A stretch of 64,000 bases of DNA from Solirubrobacterales bacterium 67-14 (GTDB lineage: Bacteria > Actinomycetota > Thermoleophilia > Solirubrobacterales > 70-9), in contig MKST01000007.1 of the NCBI GenBank assembly GCA_001897355.1, positions 124,228 through 188,227 on the forward strand, given 5' to 3'. Positions 43,282 to 52,388 of the stretch are shown here, piece after piece. The notes under the pieces are model-generated. The model had not been told where the DNA came from. It was given only the letters and a program-made list of their open reading frames with translations, and searched no databases. The translations under genes and the position numbers were made by a program. Within the stretch, counting starts at the first letter, position 1, and every line of letters begins with the position of its first letter.

Positions 43282-44530
43282 GCGTGAAATCTATGTTGAC
43301 GAGGCTAGTATTTCTTGGCTTGGATCAAACCCATCTGCGCCAATTGTTATAAATATTCTTATAAGAACTGCGCGTCAAGAACCCTGGCGGGACCTGGACC
43401 CCGAAGTCGCCGACGTAATCGAGCCCGAGCTCTCGGGGATCGCCGACGAGATCCTCGACGCGATCGGCCACGAAATCCCCGAGTACGCCCGCCCCCTGGA
43501 AGGCTCGTTCGGCCGGGCGGTGCACCGCGGGGTCGACGAGGCCCTGGGCCAGTTCATGGGCCTGGTCCGCGAGCCGGACCGGGACCGGCGCGCGAGCCGC
43601 AAGGTGTACGTGATCCTCGGCCGTGGCGAGTACCGCCAGGGCCGCCTGCTGGACTCGCTGCAGTCCGCCTACCGGATCGGTGCCCGCATCGCCTGGCGGC
43701 GGATCGCGGCCGCCAGCCTCGAGGCGGGCCTGGACGGCAAGACGCTGAGCCTGCTGGCCGAATCGATCTTCGTCTACATCGACGAGCTTTCCGCTGACTC
43801 CACGGAGGGCTACGCCGAAGCACAGTTCAAGCAGCAGGGAGCACGGCTGAGGAGGGAGCGCCAGCTGGTCACGCTGATGCTCCGCGAACCGTCGGCCAAT
43901 CCCGAAGAACTCAGGGCGGCTGCCCGGATGGCCGCCTGGCAGATCCCCAAGAGCCTGGCGGCGGTTGCCTGCCACGAACGCGACCTGGCCGAGGTCACCC
44001 GAGTCCTCCCCATCGGCGTGATCTCGGCCACAGTCGACGGTTACGGCTGCCTTGCCATTCCCGACCCGGGCGGGCCGGGGCGTCACCAGCAGGTCAGCAC
44101 CACGCTGGCCGGGCGGGCCAGCGCCATGGGCCCGACCGTCGCCCCAGGCCGGCTGTCCGAATCCTGGCAGCTGGCCCGGGTCGCCTTCGATGCGGCGACA
44201 TCCGGGGCACTGCCGGCCGACCGGCTGATCCGGGCGGAGGACCACCTGGTCGACCTCGCCCTCTACCGGAGCCGCGACCTGATCGCCCGGCTACGGGAGC
44301 AGACCATGGCCCCGGTCGGCGACCTCACCCCCAAGGCGCAGGCCCGCATGGCCGAGACCGCCCTCGCCTACGTGGAGAATTCCGGTAACGCGGCCGAGAT
44401 GGCCCGCAGCCTGAACATCCACCCCCAGACCGCCCGCTACCGGATTGCCCGGCTACGCGAGCTCTTTGGCGACGACCTCGACCGGCCCGACCGCCGCCTC
44501 GCCCTCGAGCTTTCGCTGCGCTCCCGCTGA
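43280..44530 (+). CDS. PucR/CdaR-like helix-turn-helix regulator
   Basis: A regulator of about 416 residues. The middle is a GGDEF-like/sensor region typical of PucR-type proteins, and the C-terminal helix-turn-helix reads ALAYVENSGNAAEMARSLNI, then HPQTARYRIARLRELFG. Related actinobacterial proteins often sit beside desaturase or lipid genes. The N-terminus is uncertain: the ATG at 43280 overlaps the divergent desaturase start, and the first 35 residues are encoded by AT-rich DNA that looks like a promoter. The true start may be a non-ATG codon near 43360-43400. Confidence 0.72.
   Translation: MREIYVDEASISWLGSNPSAPIVINILIRTARQEPWRDLDPEVADVIEPELSGIADEILDAIGHEIPEYARPLEGSFGRAVHRGVDEALGQFMGLVREPDRDRRASRKVYVILGRGEYRQGRLLDSLQSAYRIGARIAWRRIAAASLEAGLDGKTLSLLAESIFVYIDELSADSTEGYAEAQFKQQGARLRRERQLVTLMLREPSANPEELRAAARMAAWQIPKSLAAVACHERDLAEVTRVLPIGVISATVDGYGCLAIPDPGGPGRHQQVSTTLAGRASAMGPTVAPGRLSESWQLARVAFDAATSGALPADRLIRAEDHLVDLALYRSRDLIARLREQTMAPVGDLTPKAQARMAETALAYVENSGNAAEMARSLNIHPQTARYRIARLRELFGDDLDRPDRRLALELSLRSR
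43344..43370. promoter_or_regulatory. AT-rich palindromic region between desaturase and regulator
   Basis: A perfect 12-bp palindrome TTCTTATAAGAA (43356-43367) and two TTATAA copies lie in a strikingly AT-rich stretch about 75 bases before the desaturase start. It is a candidate promoter/operator for the desaturase. It lies inside the longest frame of the divergent regulator. Confidence 0.45.
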
Positions 44531-44647
44531 AATCCGAGGCCGCTCCTTTCCGGTTAGATTCTGTGCGCCGTTCGGTTTCCCTGAATGGATTTTCCGAGCC
44601 CCGGGTACGGAGAGAGAAACGGGGCACAGGCAAAGGAGAAGTCACAG

Positions 44648-45346
44648 TTGACTCGATTGGCAGCAGGTCGGACGACCCATCTGGAACCGGAAGAGATCGC
44701 AACCGAGACGCTGCGGCTCTTCGACCAGGGTGGTGACCCGAGCATCCGTCAACTCGCGACGGCGCTCAACGTCACTCCTTCCGCGATCTACCATCACTAT
44801 GGCTCGCGGTCCGAAATCGTCCAGGCGGCGGTCGAGCTGGTCTGGACGGAGGTGCTCACGCAGACCACCCTCGAGGTCGGCAATCCCTTCGAGGCGGACC
44901 CGGTCGAGGTGCTCACCGCGGTCGGGCTGTTCGCCCGGCGGGGCTTCCTCCGGCACTACGCGATCACGCCTTACATGTCGGCGATCCCTCAATCCGACGA
45001 CCTTTCGGCCGGCGGCATGGCCCTTTTCGCCAACGTCTTCGAGCGGCTCGGGGTGAGTGGCGAAGCGGCCGGCGACGCCTTCCACTACTACGCCAGCTAC
45101 TGCTTCGGGAACGCGCTCTACGCGGCGAGCCGGCTGATCGCCAACAAGATGCTGGGGGCCGAGCATCCCAGCCACGAAACGCTTGAAGCCAGGCGCCGGG
45201 AGGCCGGGGTAACGGATACCTCGCAGGAGGAGACCCGGGCCGCGATGGACGCGATCCTCGACCTTTCCGAGAGTGACCCGGAACGCGACGAGAAGCTTTT
45301 CGTGCTCGGCCTGAAGCAGATCCTCGAAGGGTTCGCCAAAGTCTGA
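44648..45346 (+). CDS. TetR-family regulator
   Basis: A 232-residue TetR regulator. The helix-turn-helix is SIRQLATALNVTPSAIYHHY (about 32-51), followed by a ligand-binding domain rich in hydrophobic and aromatic residues. A TTG start at 44648 is chosen because AAGGAG lies nine to ten bases upstream; an ATG at 44585 has none. It precedes an enoyl-CoA hydratase gene by 34 bases and may control lipid or CoA-ester genes. No palindrome is obvious in front of it. Confidence 0.83.
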   Translation: MTRLAAGRTTHLEPEEIATETLRLFDQGGDPSIRQLATALNVTPSAIYHHYGSRSEIVQAAVELVWTEVLTQTTLEVGNPFEADPVEVLTAVGLFARRGFLRHYAITPYMSAIPQSDDLSAGGMALFANVFERLGVSGEAAGDAFHYYASYCFGNALYAASRLIANKMLGAEHPSHETLEARRREAGVTDTSQEETRAAMDAILDLSESDPERDEKLFVLGLKQILEGFAKV

Positions 45347-45380
45347 GCCCTCGACGGGGCTGGGCCATAGAGTTCCCGGC

Positions 45381-46154
45381 ATGTCACTCGTCACAACCGA
45401 GCGGGACGGCCCGATGGCCGTGATCACGCTCGACTCGCCGCCGCTCAATCTCTTCGACCGTACGATGACCACGGAGTTGATCGCCGCGATCGACCAGGTC
45501 CAGGACGACCCGCCCCGAGGGCTCCTGATCCGGGCCGAGGGCAAGGTCGTCTCCGGCGGGGTCAACGTCCAGGAGTTCAAAGGACTCTCGGAGGCCGAAG
45601 GCATCCGGCTCTGGGAGCAGCTGCTCGGGCTGGTCGACCGGGTCGAGGGGCTCCCCTTCCCGGTCGTCTTCGCCGCCCATGGCCTGACCCTGACCGCCGC
45701 CTTCGAGCTTTCGCTGGCCTGCGACCTGATCGTCGCCGCCGAGTCCGCCCAGTTCGGGCTGGTCGAGATCGTGGTCGGGCTGACCCCCTCGATGGGCGGC
45801 CCTCAGCGACTGGCCGAACGGGCCGGCTCCGGCCGGGCCCGCCAGCTGGTGATGACCGGCGGCCTCTTCGATGCCACGACCCTGGAGCGCTGGAACGTGG
45901 TCAACGAGGTCAGGCCGGATGACGAGCTCGACCAGTACGCGCGCAAGCTGACCAGCCGCCTGGCGAACGGGCCGACCCTCGCCCACGCGATGACCAAGCG
46001 GATCGTCCGGGCCTGGCGCGACGAAGGCATGGCCGGCGCGGACCGGGTCACCCGGCGCGACGCCGCCGCACTCTTCGAGACCGAGGACCTGAAGAACGCG
46101 GTCGACTCGTTCCTCGAGAACGGCCCGGGCAAGGCTACCTACGAGGGACGCTGA
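45381..46154 (+). CDS. Enoyl-CoA hydratase/isomerase family protein
   Basis: A crotonase-fold protein of 257 residues. The oxyanion-hole segments are GGVNVQEFKG (about 58-67) and AHGLTLTAAFELSLACD (about 98-114), and EIVVGLTPSMGGPQRLAERAG (about 128-148) covers the usual catalytic glutamate region, where the second Glu is replaced by Ser/Met-type residues. It probably acts on an acyl-CoA, but the exact reaction is open. It follows the TetR gene and precedes an MFS gene on the same strand. Confidence 0.82.
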   Translation: MSLVTTERDGPMAVITLDSPPLNLFDRTMTTELIAAIDQVQDDPPRGLLIRAEGKVVSGGVNVQEFKGLSEAEGIRLWEQLLGLVDRVEGLPFPVVFAAHGLTLTAAFELSLACDLIVAAESAQFGLVEIVVGLTPSMGGPQRLAERAGSGRARQLVMTGGLFDATTLERWNVVNEVRPDDELDQYARKLTSRLANGPTLAHAMTKRIVRAWRDEGMAGADRVTRRDAAALFETEDLKNAVDSFLENGPGKATYEGR

Positions 46155-46175
46155 TTTCCCACTTATGATGGGCTG

Positions 46176-47822
46176 ATGGCTGACTCTTCCGACCAGCCCT
46201 CAGACACCTCGTCGCGGAGCAAGATGTGGATCACGCTGATCGCGATGACGGTCAGCTCGGCCATGATCCTGGTCGACCAGACCTCGGTGCCACTGGCGAT
46301 CCCGCACGCGATGCAGGATCTCGGCGGGAACCCGTCCCTCGGTTCCTGGATCCTCACGGCGAACATGCTGCCGTTGGCCGCTTTCATGGTGCTGGGAGGT
46401 CGGCTCGGGGACATCTTCGGCCTGCGGAAGATTTTCCTGATCGGCGCGATCATCTTTGCCGGATCGTCGGCCCTGGCCGGATTCGCGCAGGACGTTCCCT
46501 GGATCATCACCGCCCGGGCGATCCAGGGCGCCGGGGCCGCCTTGATGATGCCGACCGCGGTGGCGATCGTCAGTGCAACCTTTCCTCGTGACGAGAAGGG
46601 CAAGGCACTCGGCCTGCTGGCCGGATTCGCCGCCTTCGCAGCCGCGCTCGGCCCGGTGATCGGCGGCGGCCTCGCCTCGATCGACTGGCGGCTCGTCTTC
46701 CTCGTCAACACTCCCCTGGCGATCGTCACCGTCCTGCTGACGCTCAACGCGACCCAGCCGCTCAAACTGAACGAGCACGCCTCCCGGAACCTCGACCTGC
46801 CCGGGGTCACGGTCTTCTCGATCGGCATCGTCGGCATCGTCTACGGGCTGAGCCAGGCGGCTCAGCTCGGGATCGGGGATGCTCAGGTCCTCGTCCCGCT
46901 GGGGATCGCGGTGGCCGCCTTCGTCGGATTCTGGTTCGTCGAGAAGCGCAGCACCAGCCCGATGATCGAGTTCCGGCTCTTCCGCCACCTCAACTTCCTC
47001 GCTTCCAACATCAGCCAGTTCCTCGCCGGGATGATCGAGCTCGGCACGGCTTACCTGCTGCCCTATTTCCTGCTGATGATGATCGGGCTCTCGCCGATCG
47101 CCGCCGGTATCGCCCTGATCCCGGCGACGGTGCCGATCATGCTCGCCGGGCCGCTGGCGGGCAAGATGTTCGACCGGGTCGGCGGCCGGGTTCCCCTGGC
47201 CACCGGGTTCCTCGTGCTGGCCGCCTCCGGCATCGCCTTCGCCCTTGCGGTGAGCCACCGCGAGTACGTCTACTTGCTCCCGGGGCTGATTCTGCAGGGC
47301 ATCGGCCTCGGCATGGTGCTGACCGTGAACGACCCGACCGGGCTCGATTCGGTGCCGCCCGAGGACCAGGGCCAGGCCGCAGGGGTGATCAACACGAGCG
47401 AGCAGCTCGGCGGGGCGGTTGGCATCGCCGTGCTTTCGGCCGTCCTGATCAGTGACTCGATCCACCGGACCAACGAGCAGCTGGCCGCCAAAGGAGTCCA
47501 TCCGACCGCGGCCCAGACCGCCGAGTGGAAGGACTTCATCCAGAAGATCAATGCGGAAGGCCTCGGCAACATCGACATCTCGAACCAGCCCGAGACGATC
47601 CGCTTCGCCCTGAACGATGTCCTGAACGCCCACGTCGCCGGATACGAAGCGGTCTTCTACACGACGGCCGGGATCGCCCTGCTCGGGGCCCTTTTCTGCT
47701 TCTTCTTGGTCCGCAGGTCAGACCGCGTCGAGGAGGGCCGAATCTTCATCCGCCGCTCCCGCTGGGTCACCTCGAACACAGGCCGCACCCCAGCAATCAC
47801 CAAACACCCGCCGACGGACTAA
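46176..47822 (+). CDS. MFS transporter, DHA2 family, 14 helices
   Basis: A 548-residue exporter with about 14 hydrophobic helices. Signatures include SAMILVDQTSVPLAIPHAM (about 28-46), GGRLGDIFGLRKIFL (about 75-89) and a motif-C-like GFAAFAAALGPVIGGGLA. A hydrophilic loop of about 60 residues before the last helix is usual in the EmrB/QacA group. It may be co-transcribed with the enoyl-CoA hydratase gene (21-base gap). Its stop overlaps that of the convergent potA-type gene by four bases. Confidence 0.85.
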   Translation: MADSSDQPSDTSSRSKMWITLIAMTVSSAMILVDQTSVPLAIPHAMQDLGGNPSLGSWILTANMLPLAAFMVLGGRLGDIFGLRKIFLIGAIIFAGSSALAGFAQDVPWIITARAIQGAGAALMMPTAVAIVSATFPRDEKGKALGLLAGFAAFAAALGPVIGGGLASIDWRLVFLVNTPLAIVTVLLTLNATQPLKLNEHASRNLDLPGVTVFSIGIVGIVYGLSQAAQLGIGDAQVLVPLGIAVAAFVGFWFVEKRSTSPMIEFRLFRHLNFLASNISQFLAGMIELGTAYLLPYFLLMMIGLSPIAAGIALIPATVPIMLAGPLAGKMFDRVGGRVPLATGFLVLAASGIAFALAVSHREYVYLLPGLILQGIGLGMVLTVNDPTGLDSVPPEDQGQAAGVINTSEQLGGAVGIAVLSAVLISDSIHRTNEQLAAKGVHPTAAQTAEWKDFIQKINAEGLGNIDISNQPETIRFALNDVLNAHVAGYEAVFYTTAGIALLGALFCFFLVRRSDRVEEGRIFIRRSRWVTSNTGRTPAITKHPPTD

Positions 47823-48907
47823 CTCAGGACCATGCAGTGCTCGGGGTGCCAGCCGACCTTCACCTTCTGGCCGACCTCCCACTGCTCGTCGGCCCGCATC
47901 CGGTAGGTCGCCTGTTCGAGGGCGACCAAGCGGCTGCCGTTGCCGAGCTTGAGCGTGAGCTGGTTGCCGACCCCGAGGTAGACCTTGCTCTCGATCTCCC
48001 CTTCGACCGTGAACATGTCGGGCTCGATCGCGTAGGCGTCGGCACCGATCTCATCCACCGCCACCTTCTCGGGCCGGACCGCGATCTGGATCGTGTCGCC
48101 GTTCCCGGCGCCGTCCAGTCCGGGCACCGGCAGGCAGTCGTCGCCGATCCGCACCTTCCCGCCCGGCTCAACCTTGCCCTCGAGCAGGTTCGAGACCCCG
48201 ATGAACCCGGCCACGAACTCCTCGCGGGGATGCTCGTAGATTTCCTCTGGCGGCCCGCATTGGGCGACCCGACCGTCGCTCATCACGGCGATCCGGTCGG
48301 ACATCGAGAGCGCCTCTTCCTGGTCGTGGGTGACGTAGACGAAGGTGATCCCGACCTCGCGCTGGATCGCCTTCAGCTCGATCTGCATCTGGCGGCGGAG
48401 TTTGAGGTCGAGGGCGCCGAGCGGCTCGTCGAGCAGCAGCACCCGGGGGCGGTTGACCAGGGCGCGGGCCAGGGCGACCCGCTGGCGCTGGCCGCCGGAG
48501 AGCTCGTTCGGTCGGGCGGCGGCCCGGCTCGAAAGGTCGACCAGCTCGAGCGCCTCGGCGACCCGGGTCACGATCTCGTCCTTCGCCACCTTCTTGCGCT
48601 TGAGCCCGAAGGCGACGTTGCCTTGGACGTCCAGGTGCTCGAAGAGGGCGTAGCTCTGGAAGACCATGTTGACGTTGCGCTGGTGGGGCGGCACATCCTC
48701 GACCGGGTCGCCCTCGAGCAGGATCCTGCCCGCGGTCGGCACCTCGAACCCGGCCAGCATCCTCAGCGTGGTCGTCTTGCCGCAGCCGGAAGGGCCGAGC
48801 AGGGAGAAGAACTCGCCCTGGGCGATCGAGAGGTCGACGTCATCGACCGCGGTGAAATCACCGAACCGCTTGGTCACGTTCTCGATTCGGATTGCCTCTT
48901 CGGCCAT
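47819..48907 (-). CDS. Polyamine-type ABC transporter ATP-binding protein (PotA-like)
   Basis: A 362-residue ATPase with Walker A GPSGCGKTT (about 39-47), LSGGQRQR (about 135-142), Walker B LLLDEPLGALD (about 155-165) and a C-terminal TOBE domain. The sequence type is that of spermidine/putrescine or related amine importers. It is the last gene of the operon that runs Rieske oxygenase, flavoprotein, TetR, PotD, PotB, PotC, PotA, with no gaps over 35 bases. Substrate is inferred from the operon, not proven. Confidence 0.87.
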   Translation of the reverse strand: MAEEAIRIENVTKRFGDFTAVDDVDLSIAQGEFFSLLGPSGCGKTTTLRMLAGFEVPTAGRILLEGDPVEDVPPHQRNVNMVFQSYALFEHLDVQGNVAFGLKRKKVAKDEIVTRVAEALELVDLSSRAAARPNELSGGQRQRVALARALVNRPRVLLLDEPLGALDLKLRRQMQIELKAIQREVGITFVYVTHDQEEALSMSDRIAVMSDGRVAQCGPPEEIYEHPREEFVAGFIGVSNLLEGKVEPGGKVRIGDDCLPVPGLDGAGNGDTIQIAVRPEKVAVDEIGADAYAIEPDMFTVEGEIESKVYLGVGNQLTLKLGNGSRLVALEQATYRMRADEQWEVGQKVKVGWHPEHCMVLS

Positions 48908-48908
48908 C

Positions 48909-49733
48909 TCACTCCTCCGCTCCGGTCAGTACCTTGACCCCGCTCTCGCGGCGCCCGAACAGCCTCGGAACCAGGACCGCCAGGGCGACGGCGCTGATCG
49001 AGACGACCATCATCAAAGTGCCGACCGCGTTGATGGTCGGCGAGACGCCGAACCTGATCATCGACCAGATCCGCACCGGCAGCGGCTGCGCGTCCTCGCC
49101 GGTGGTGAAGAAGGAAAGGACGAAATCGTCGAAGGAGAGCGCAAAGACGAGCAGCCCGGCGGCGACGATCGCCGGCCAGAGCGAGGGCACCAGGACCAGG
49201 CGCACCGATTCCCACTTGCTCGCGCCGAGGTCCTGCGCCGCGTCTTCGACCTCGGTCCCGATCGTCGCCAGCCGGCCGCGGACCACGATCGTCACGTAGG
49301 AGATCGAGAAGGTGATGTGGGCCAGCACGATGGTCCAGATCGAGAGCGTGATCCCGAGCTGGGAGAAGATCAGCAGGGCCGAGATGCCGGCCACGATCTC
49401 GGGGGTGATCAGCGGCACCAGCATCAGGATGTTGAACCCCTTGGCGGTGCCGGAATGGGCCCGGACCAGGCCGATCGCCAGAGCGGTGCCGACGATGGTC
49501 GAGATCACCATGGTCAGGACCGCGATCTGCACCGAAGTCAGCAGCGAGTCCATCAGGGTCGGGTCGTTGAAGAAGTCCGAGTACCAGCGGAAGGAGAACC
49601 CCTGCATGACCTGGAGCGACTTCTCGCTGTTGAACGAGAAGACGATCACGATGACGATCGGGATGAACAGGTAGAGGTAGACCAGCCCGGTGAAGACCCG
49701 GAGGAAACGCGGCTTGTAGAAGGGCTCGGACAC
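48909..49733 (-). CDS. ABC transporter permease (PotC-like)
   Basis: A 274-residue membrane subunit with six helices. It opens with a PRFLRVFTGLVYLYLFIPIV helix, and the coupling loop EDAAQDLGASKWESVRLVLV (about 162-181) contacts the ATPase. It belongs to the binding-protein-dependent transport family of PotC. One base separates its stop from the PotA-like start codon, and three bases separate its start from the PotB-like gene. Confidence 0.87.
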   Translation of the reverse strand: MSEPFYKPRFLRVFTGLVYLYLFIPIVIVIVFSFNSEKSLQVMQGFSFRWYSDFFNDPTLMDSLLTSVQIAVLTMVISTIVGTALAIGLVRAHSGTAKGFNILMLVPLITPEIVAGISALLIFSQLGITLSIWTIVLAHITFSISYVTIVVRGRLATIGTEVEDAAQDLGASKWESVRLVLVPSLWPAIVAAGLLVFALSFDDFVLSFFTTGEDAQPLPVRIWSMIRFGVSPTINAVGTLMMVVSISAVALAVLVPRLFGRRESGVKVLTGAEE

Positions 49734-49736
49734 CCG

Positions 49737-50585
49737 TTACAGCACCTCCGCCTCGCCGCGGCTCGCCCGCCGCAGGTAGAAGACCATCCAGACCGCCAGG
49801 AAGAGCATCATGATCACGGTCAGGGCCGAGCCGAAGGGCCAGTTCGAGGCGGCGAAGAACTGGTCCTGGATCAGGTTGCCGACCATGTAGGTGTCCGGCC
49901 CGCCGAGCAGCTGAGCGGAGACGAAGTCACCGACCGCGGGCAGGAAGACGAGCACGCAGCCGGCCAGGATCCCGGCCTGGGTCGCCGGCAGGGTCACGTG
50001 GAGAAAGGTGCGGAAGGGCGAACCGTAGAGATCCTTGCCGGCCTCGATCACCGAGGGGTCCATCCGCTCGATCGAGCCGTAGAGCGGCAGGATCATGAAG
50101 ATGATGTAGCCGTAGACCAGCCCGCCGATCACGGCGAAGGGCGTGTTGATGAACTGGATCGGCTGCTGGGAGAGACCGAGGTCGACCAACAGGTTGTTGA
50201 CCAGCCCCTGGTCGGAGAGCAGGGCGACCCAGGCGTAGGTGCGGACCAGGTAGTTGACGAAGAAGGGGATGACCAGGGCGGCCAGCAGCGCGTAGCGGTA
50301 GCGGCCGCCGTGGCGGGCGATGAAGTAGGCGACCGGGTACCCGACCAGCAGGCAGAGGATGACCGTGGCCAGCGCGTAGCCGACCGAGCGGAGCAGGACC
50401 GGGACGTAGGTCGGGTCGAAGACGTCCTTGTAGTTGTCGAGCGTGAAGCCGTAGACCCCGCGGCCGAAGTCGTCGACATGGCCGAAGGAAAGGGCAAGGA
50501 CGAGGCAGAGCGGGACCGCGAAGAGCAAGGCGATCCACACCCCGCCGGGAAAGATGAACCAGTCCCAGAAGCGCTTGCTGGTCAA
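49737..50585 (-). CDS. ABC transporter permease (PotB-like)
   Basis: A 282-residue permease with six predicted helices. It has the N-terminal WFIFPGGVWIALLFAVPLCL helix and a coupling loop EAGKDLYGSPFRTFLHVTLP (about 181-200). It forms the second half of the membrane channel with the PotC-like subunit. It starts ten bases after the binding-protein gene in the same operon. Confidence 0.87.
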   Translation of the reverse strand: MTSKRFWDWFIFPGGVWIALLFAVPLCLVLALSFGHVDDFGRGVYGFTLDNYKDVFDPTYVPVLLRSVGYALATVILCLLVGYPVAYFIARHGGRYRYALLAALVIPFFVNYLVRTYAWVALLSDQGLVNNLLVDLGLSQQPIQFINTPFAVIGGLVYGYIIFMILPLYGSIERMDPSVIEAGKDLYGSPFRTFLHVTLPATQAGILAGCVLVFLPAVGDFVSAQLLGGPDTYMVGNLIQDQFFAASNWPFGSALTVIMMLFLAVWMVFYLRRASRGEAEVL

Positions 50586-50595
50586 CGCTCCCCCC

Positions 50596-51705
50596 TCATG
50601 CCTTCACCTCGGTCCAGATCCGGGTCCACTCCTGCCGGGCCTCGGGGCTGTCGAGCCGGTACTCCATCGCCGAGTCGGCCAGCTGGTCGAGGTTCACGTC
50701 GATCGAAGGGTCGTCCTTGACCAGCTTGGCGAACGCTTCCCGGCCGCCCGCGACGGGCATCGGATAGCCGTTCCACATCACGTTCTTGTAGGCGTTCTCG
50801 GGCTTCAGCACCCAGTCCATGAACATCATTGCCGTGCCCGGGCTCTTCGAGGTGATCGGGATGCACATCAGGTCGGAGCCGACCGGCACCCCTTCCTTGC
50901 AGGTCTCGTAGGCGAAGATCGAGGGGTCGTCGACCTGGTTCCTGGCGTTGACCACATCGCCGTTCCAGGCCTGGGTCAGGGCCGCCGCCCCGGAGACCAG
51001 GTTCTGGACCGAGTTGGTGGAGAAGCCGCGCAGTCCCTTCTTCTGGTCGAGCAACGTGTCCTTCGAGGTTTGCAGCTGGTCCGACTTGTCGGTGTTGAGG
51101 TAGAAGCCGTTGAGCAGGTTGGCCTGGCCGATCCCCTCCTGAAAGTCATCGAGCATGAAGATGCGGCCCCAGGCCTGCTCGTTCGAGAGGTCGTTCCAGG
51201 AGCCGGTCAAGGTGTCGACCTCGTTCGTGTTCCAGGCGATCCCGGTCGTGTAGTAGGCGTAGGGGACCGAGAACTCGGAGTTCGGGTCGTACCAAGGGTC
51301 GTCGTAGAACTTGGAGAGCGTGTCGGCGTTCTTCAGCCGGGAACGGTTGAAGGGCCGGATCAGTTGTTCGTTCCGGAGCCGGAGCACATACTCGGTCGAG
51401 GGGAAGATCAGGTCGTAGGAACCGCCCGCCCGCAGCTTGGTCATCATCGCTTCGAGGTTGTCGAAGTTGACCTCGTTCACCGCTACCCCGTACTTGTCGG
51501 CGAAGCTCTTCTTGATCGAGGGATCCATGTACTGGGCCCAGTTGAAGATCATCAGGTCACCGTCGATCTTCGGCTCGACCACATCTCCGGCCGCCGACTT
51601 GTCGATCGGCCGCTCGACCGTGCAGCCGCTCAGCCCGTAGGCCGTGGCCAGCAGTCCCGCCCCGGCCAGCAGCAACTGCCGCCGATTGAGCCCTATGTCA
51701 CCCAT
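50596..51705 (-). CDS. ABC transporter substrate-binding lipoprotein with Tat signal (PotD-like)
   Basis: A 369-residue extracellular receptor. The N-terminus has NRRQLLLAGAGLLATAYG, a twin-arginine-type signal, ending in a lipobox Cys (LSGCTVERP, near residue 28). The mature part has FNWAQYMDPSIKKSFADKYG and IFPSTEYVLRLRNEQLI, typical of PotD/PotF-type polyamine receptors. GGGGGA lies about nine bases before the ATG at 51705, so this start is preferred over a TTG three codons earlier. Ligand specificity cannot be read by eye. Confidence 0.87.
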   Translation of the reverse strand: MGDIGLNRRQLLLAGAGLLATAYGLSGCTVERPIDKSAAGDVVEPKIDGDLMIFNWAQYMDPSIKKSFADKYGVAVNEVNFDNLEAMMTKLRAGGSYDLIFPSTEYVLRLRNEQLIRPFNRSRLKNADTLSKFYDDPWYDPNSEFSVPYAYYTTGIAWNTNEVDTLTGSWNDLSNEQAWGRIFMLDDFQEGIGQANLLNGFYLNTDKSDQLQTSKDTLLDQKKGLRGFSTNSVQNLVSGAAALTQAWNGDVVNARNQVDDPSIFAYETCKEGVPVGSDLMCIPITSKSPGTAMMFMDWVLKPENAYKNVMWNGYPMPVAGGREAFAKLVKDDPSIDVNLDQLADSAMEYRLDSPEARQEWTRIWTEVKA

Positions 51706-51738
51706 CCCGCACAATCCCCCGTGTCGTGCGGTCCCCGG

Positions 51739-52374
51739 TCACTCGGTCAAGGCCTCCGGCTCGATCCCGAGTTCCCTGGCAATTCGTGTGGCTGCCAGCA
51801 CCCTCACCCTTTCGACGTCCATGTCCGGGTCCTCCATCAGGGCTCTTATCCCCAGCCCGTCGAGCAGGCCGATCGCAACATCGGCACTGGCCTCGGGATC
51901 CTCCGTCTCGAACTCCCCACGTTTCACACCGTAACGGATGACCTCCAGCATCCAGTCCCGATAGCTGGCATAGAGCCGTCGGCCGAGCGGCCGGGATTCT
52001 TCGTGGCGAGCTGCCCGCAGCCAGAGTTCGAGCCAGAGCAGCCACTCCTGATGCTGGCGACCCTCGATCGGCAGGCACTCGTCGATCATCACCTTGAGCT
52101 GCTCCACCGCGGACGCGTTGGGGTCGACCGGCTGACCGAAACGGTCCTCCGCGGCCAGCTCGTAGGAATGCATCAGCGCTTCCTCGAGCAGATCCTCACG
52201 GGTCGAGAAGTAGTGGTGGACCAGTGCGGTCGAGGCTCCGGCCCGCATCGCGACCCGGGCGATCCGCATGTCGTCGATCCCCTCCTCGGCGATCACGGCG
52301 CAGGCCGCTTCGAGGATCCGGTCGCGAGCGGTCTTCGCCGCGCCTGCAGTCGCGCCGTCCGGTGCCGCGGGCAT
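51739..52374 (-). CDS. TetR-family regulator of the amine operon
   Basis: A 211-residue TetR protein, helix-turn-helix MRIARVAMRAGASTALVHHY (about 34-53) and a ligand domain. Its gene sits between the flavoprotein and the transporter genes, so it is co-expressed with the genes it most likely controls. A shared inverted repeat at 55280-55297 and 60254-60271 is the best candidate for its operator. ATG 52374 has AAGG five bases upstream; a TTG at 52392 that overlaps the flavoprotein stop is an alternative. Confidence 0.83.
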   Translation of the reverse strand: MPAAPDGATAGAAKTARDRILEAACAVIAEEGIDDMRIARVAMRAGASTALVHHYFSTREDLLEEALMHSYELAAEDRFGQPVDPNASAVEQLKVMIDECLPIEGRQHQEWLLWLELWLRAARHEESRPLGRRLYASYRDWMLEVIRYGVKRGEFETEDPEASADVAIGLLDGLGIRALMEDPDMDVERVRVLAATRIARELGIEPEALTE

Positions 52375-52388
52375 CGGTGCCTTCGCGT

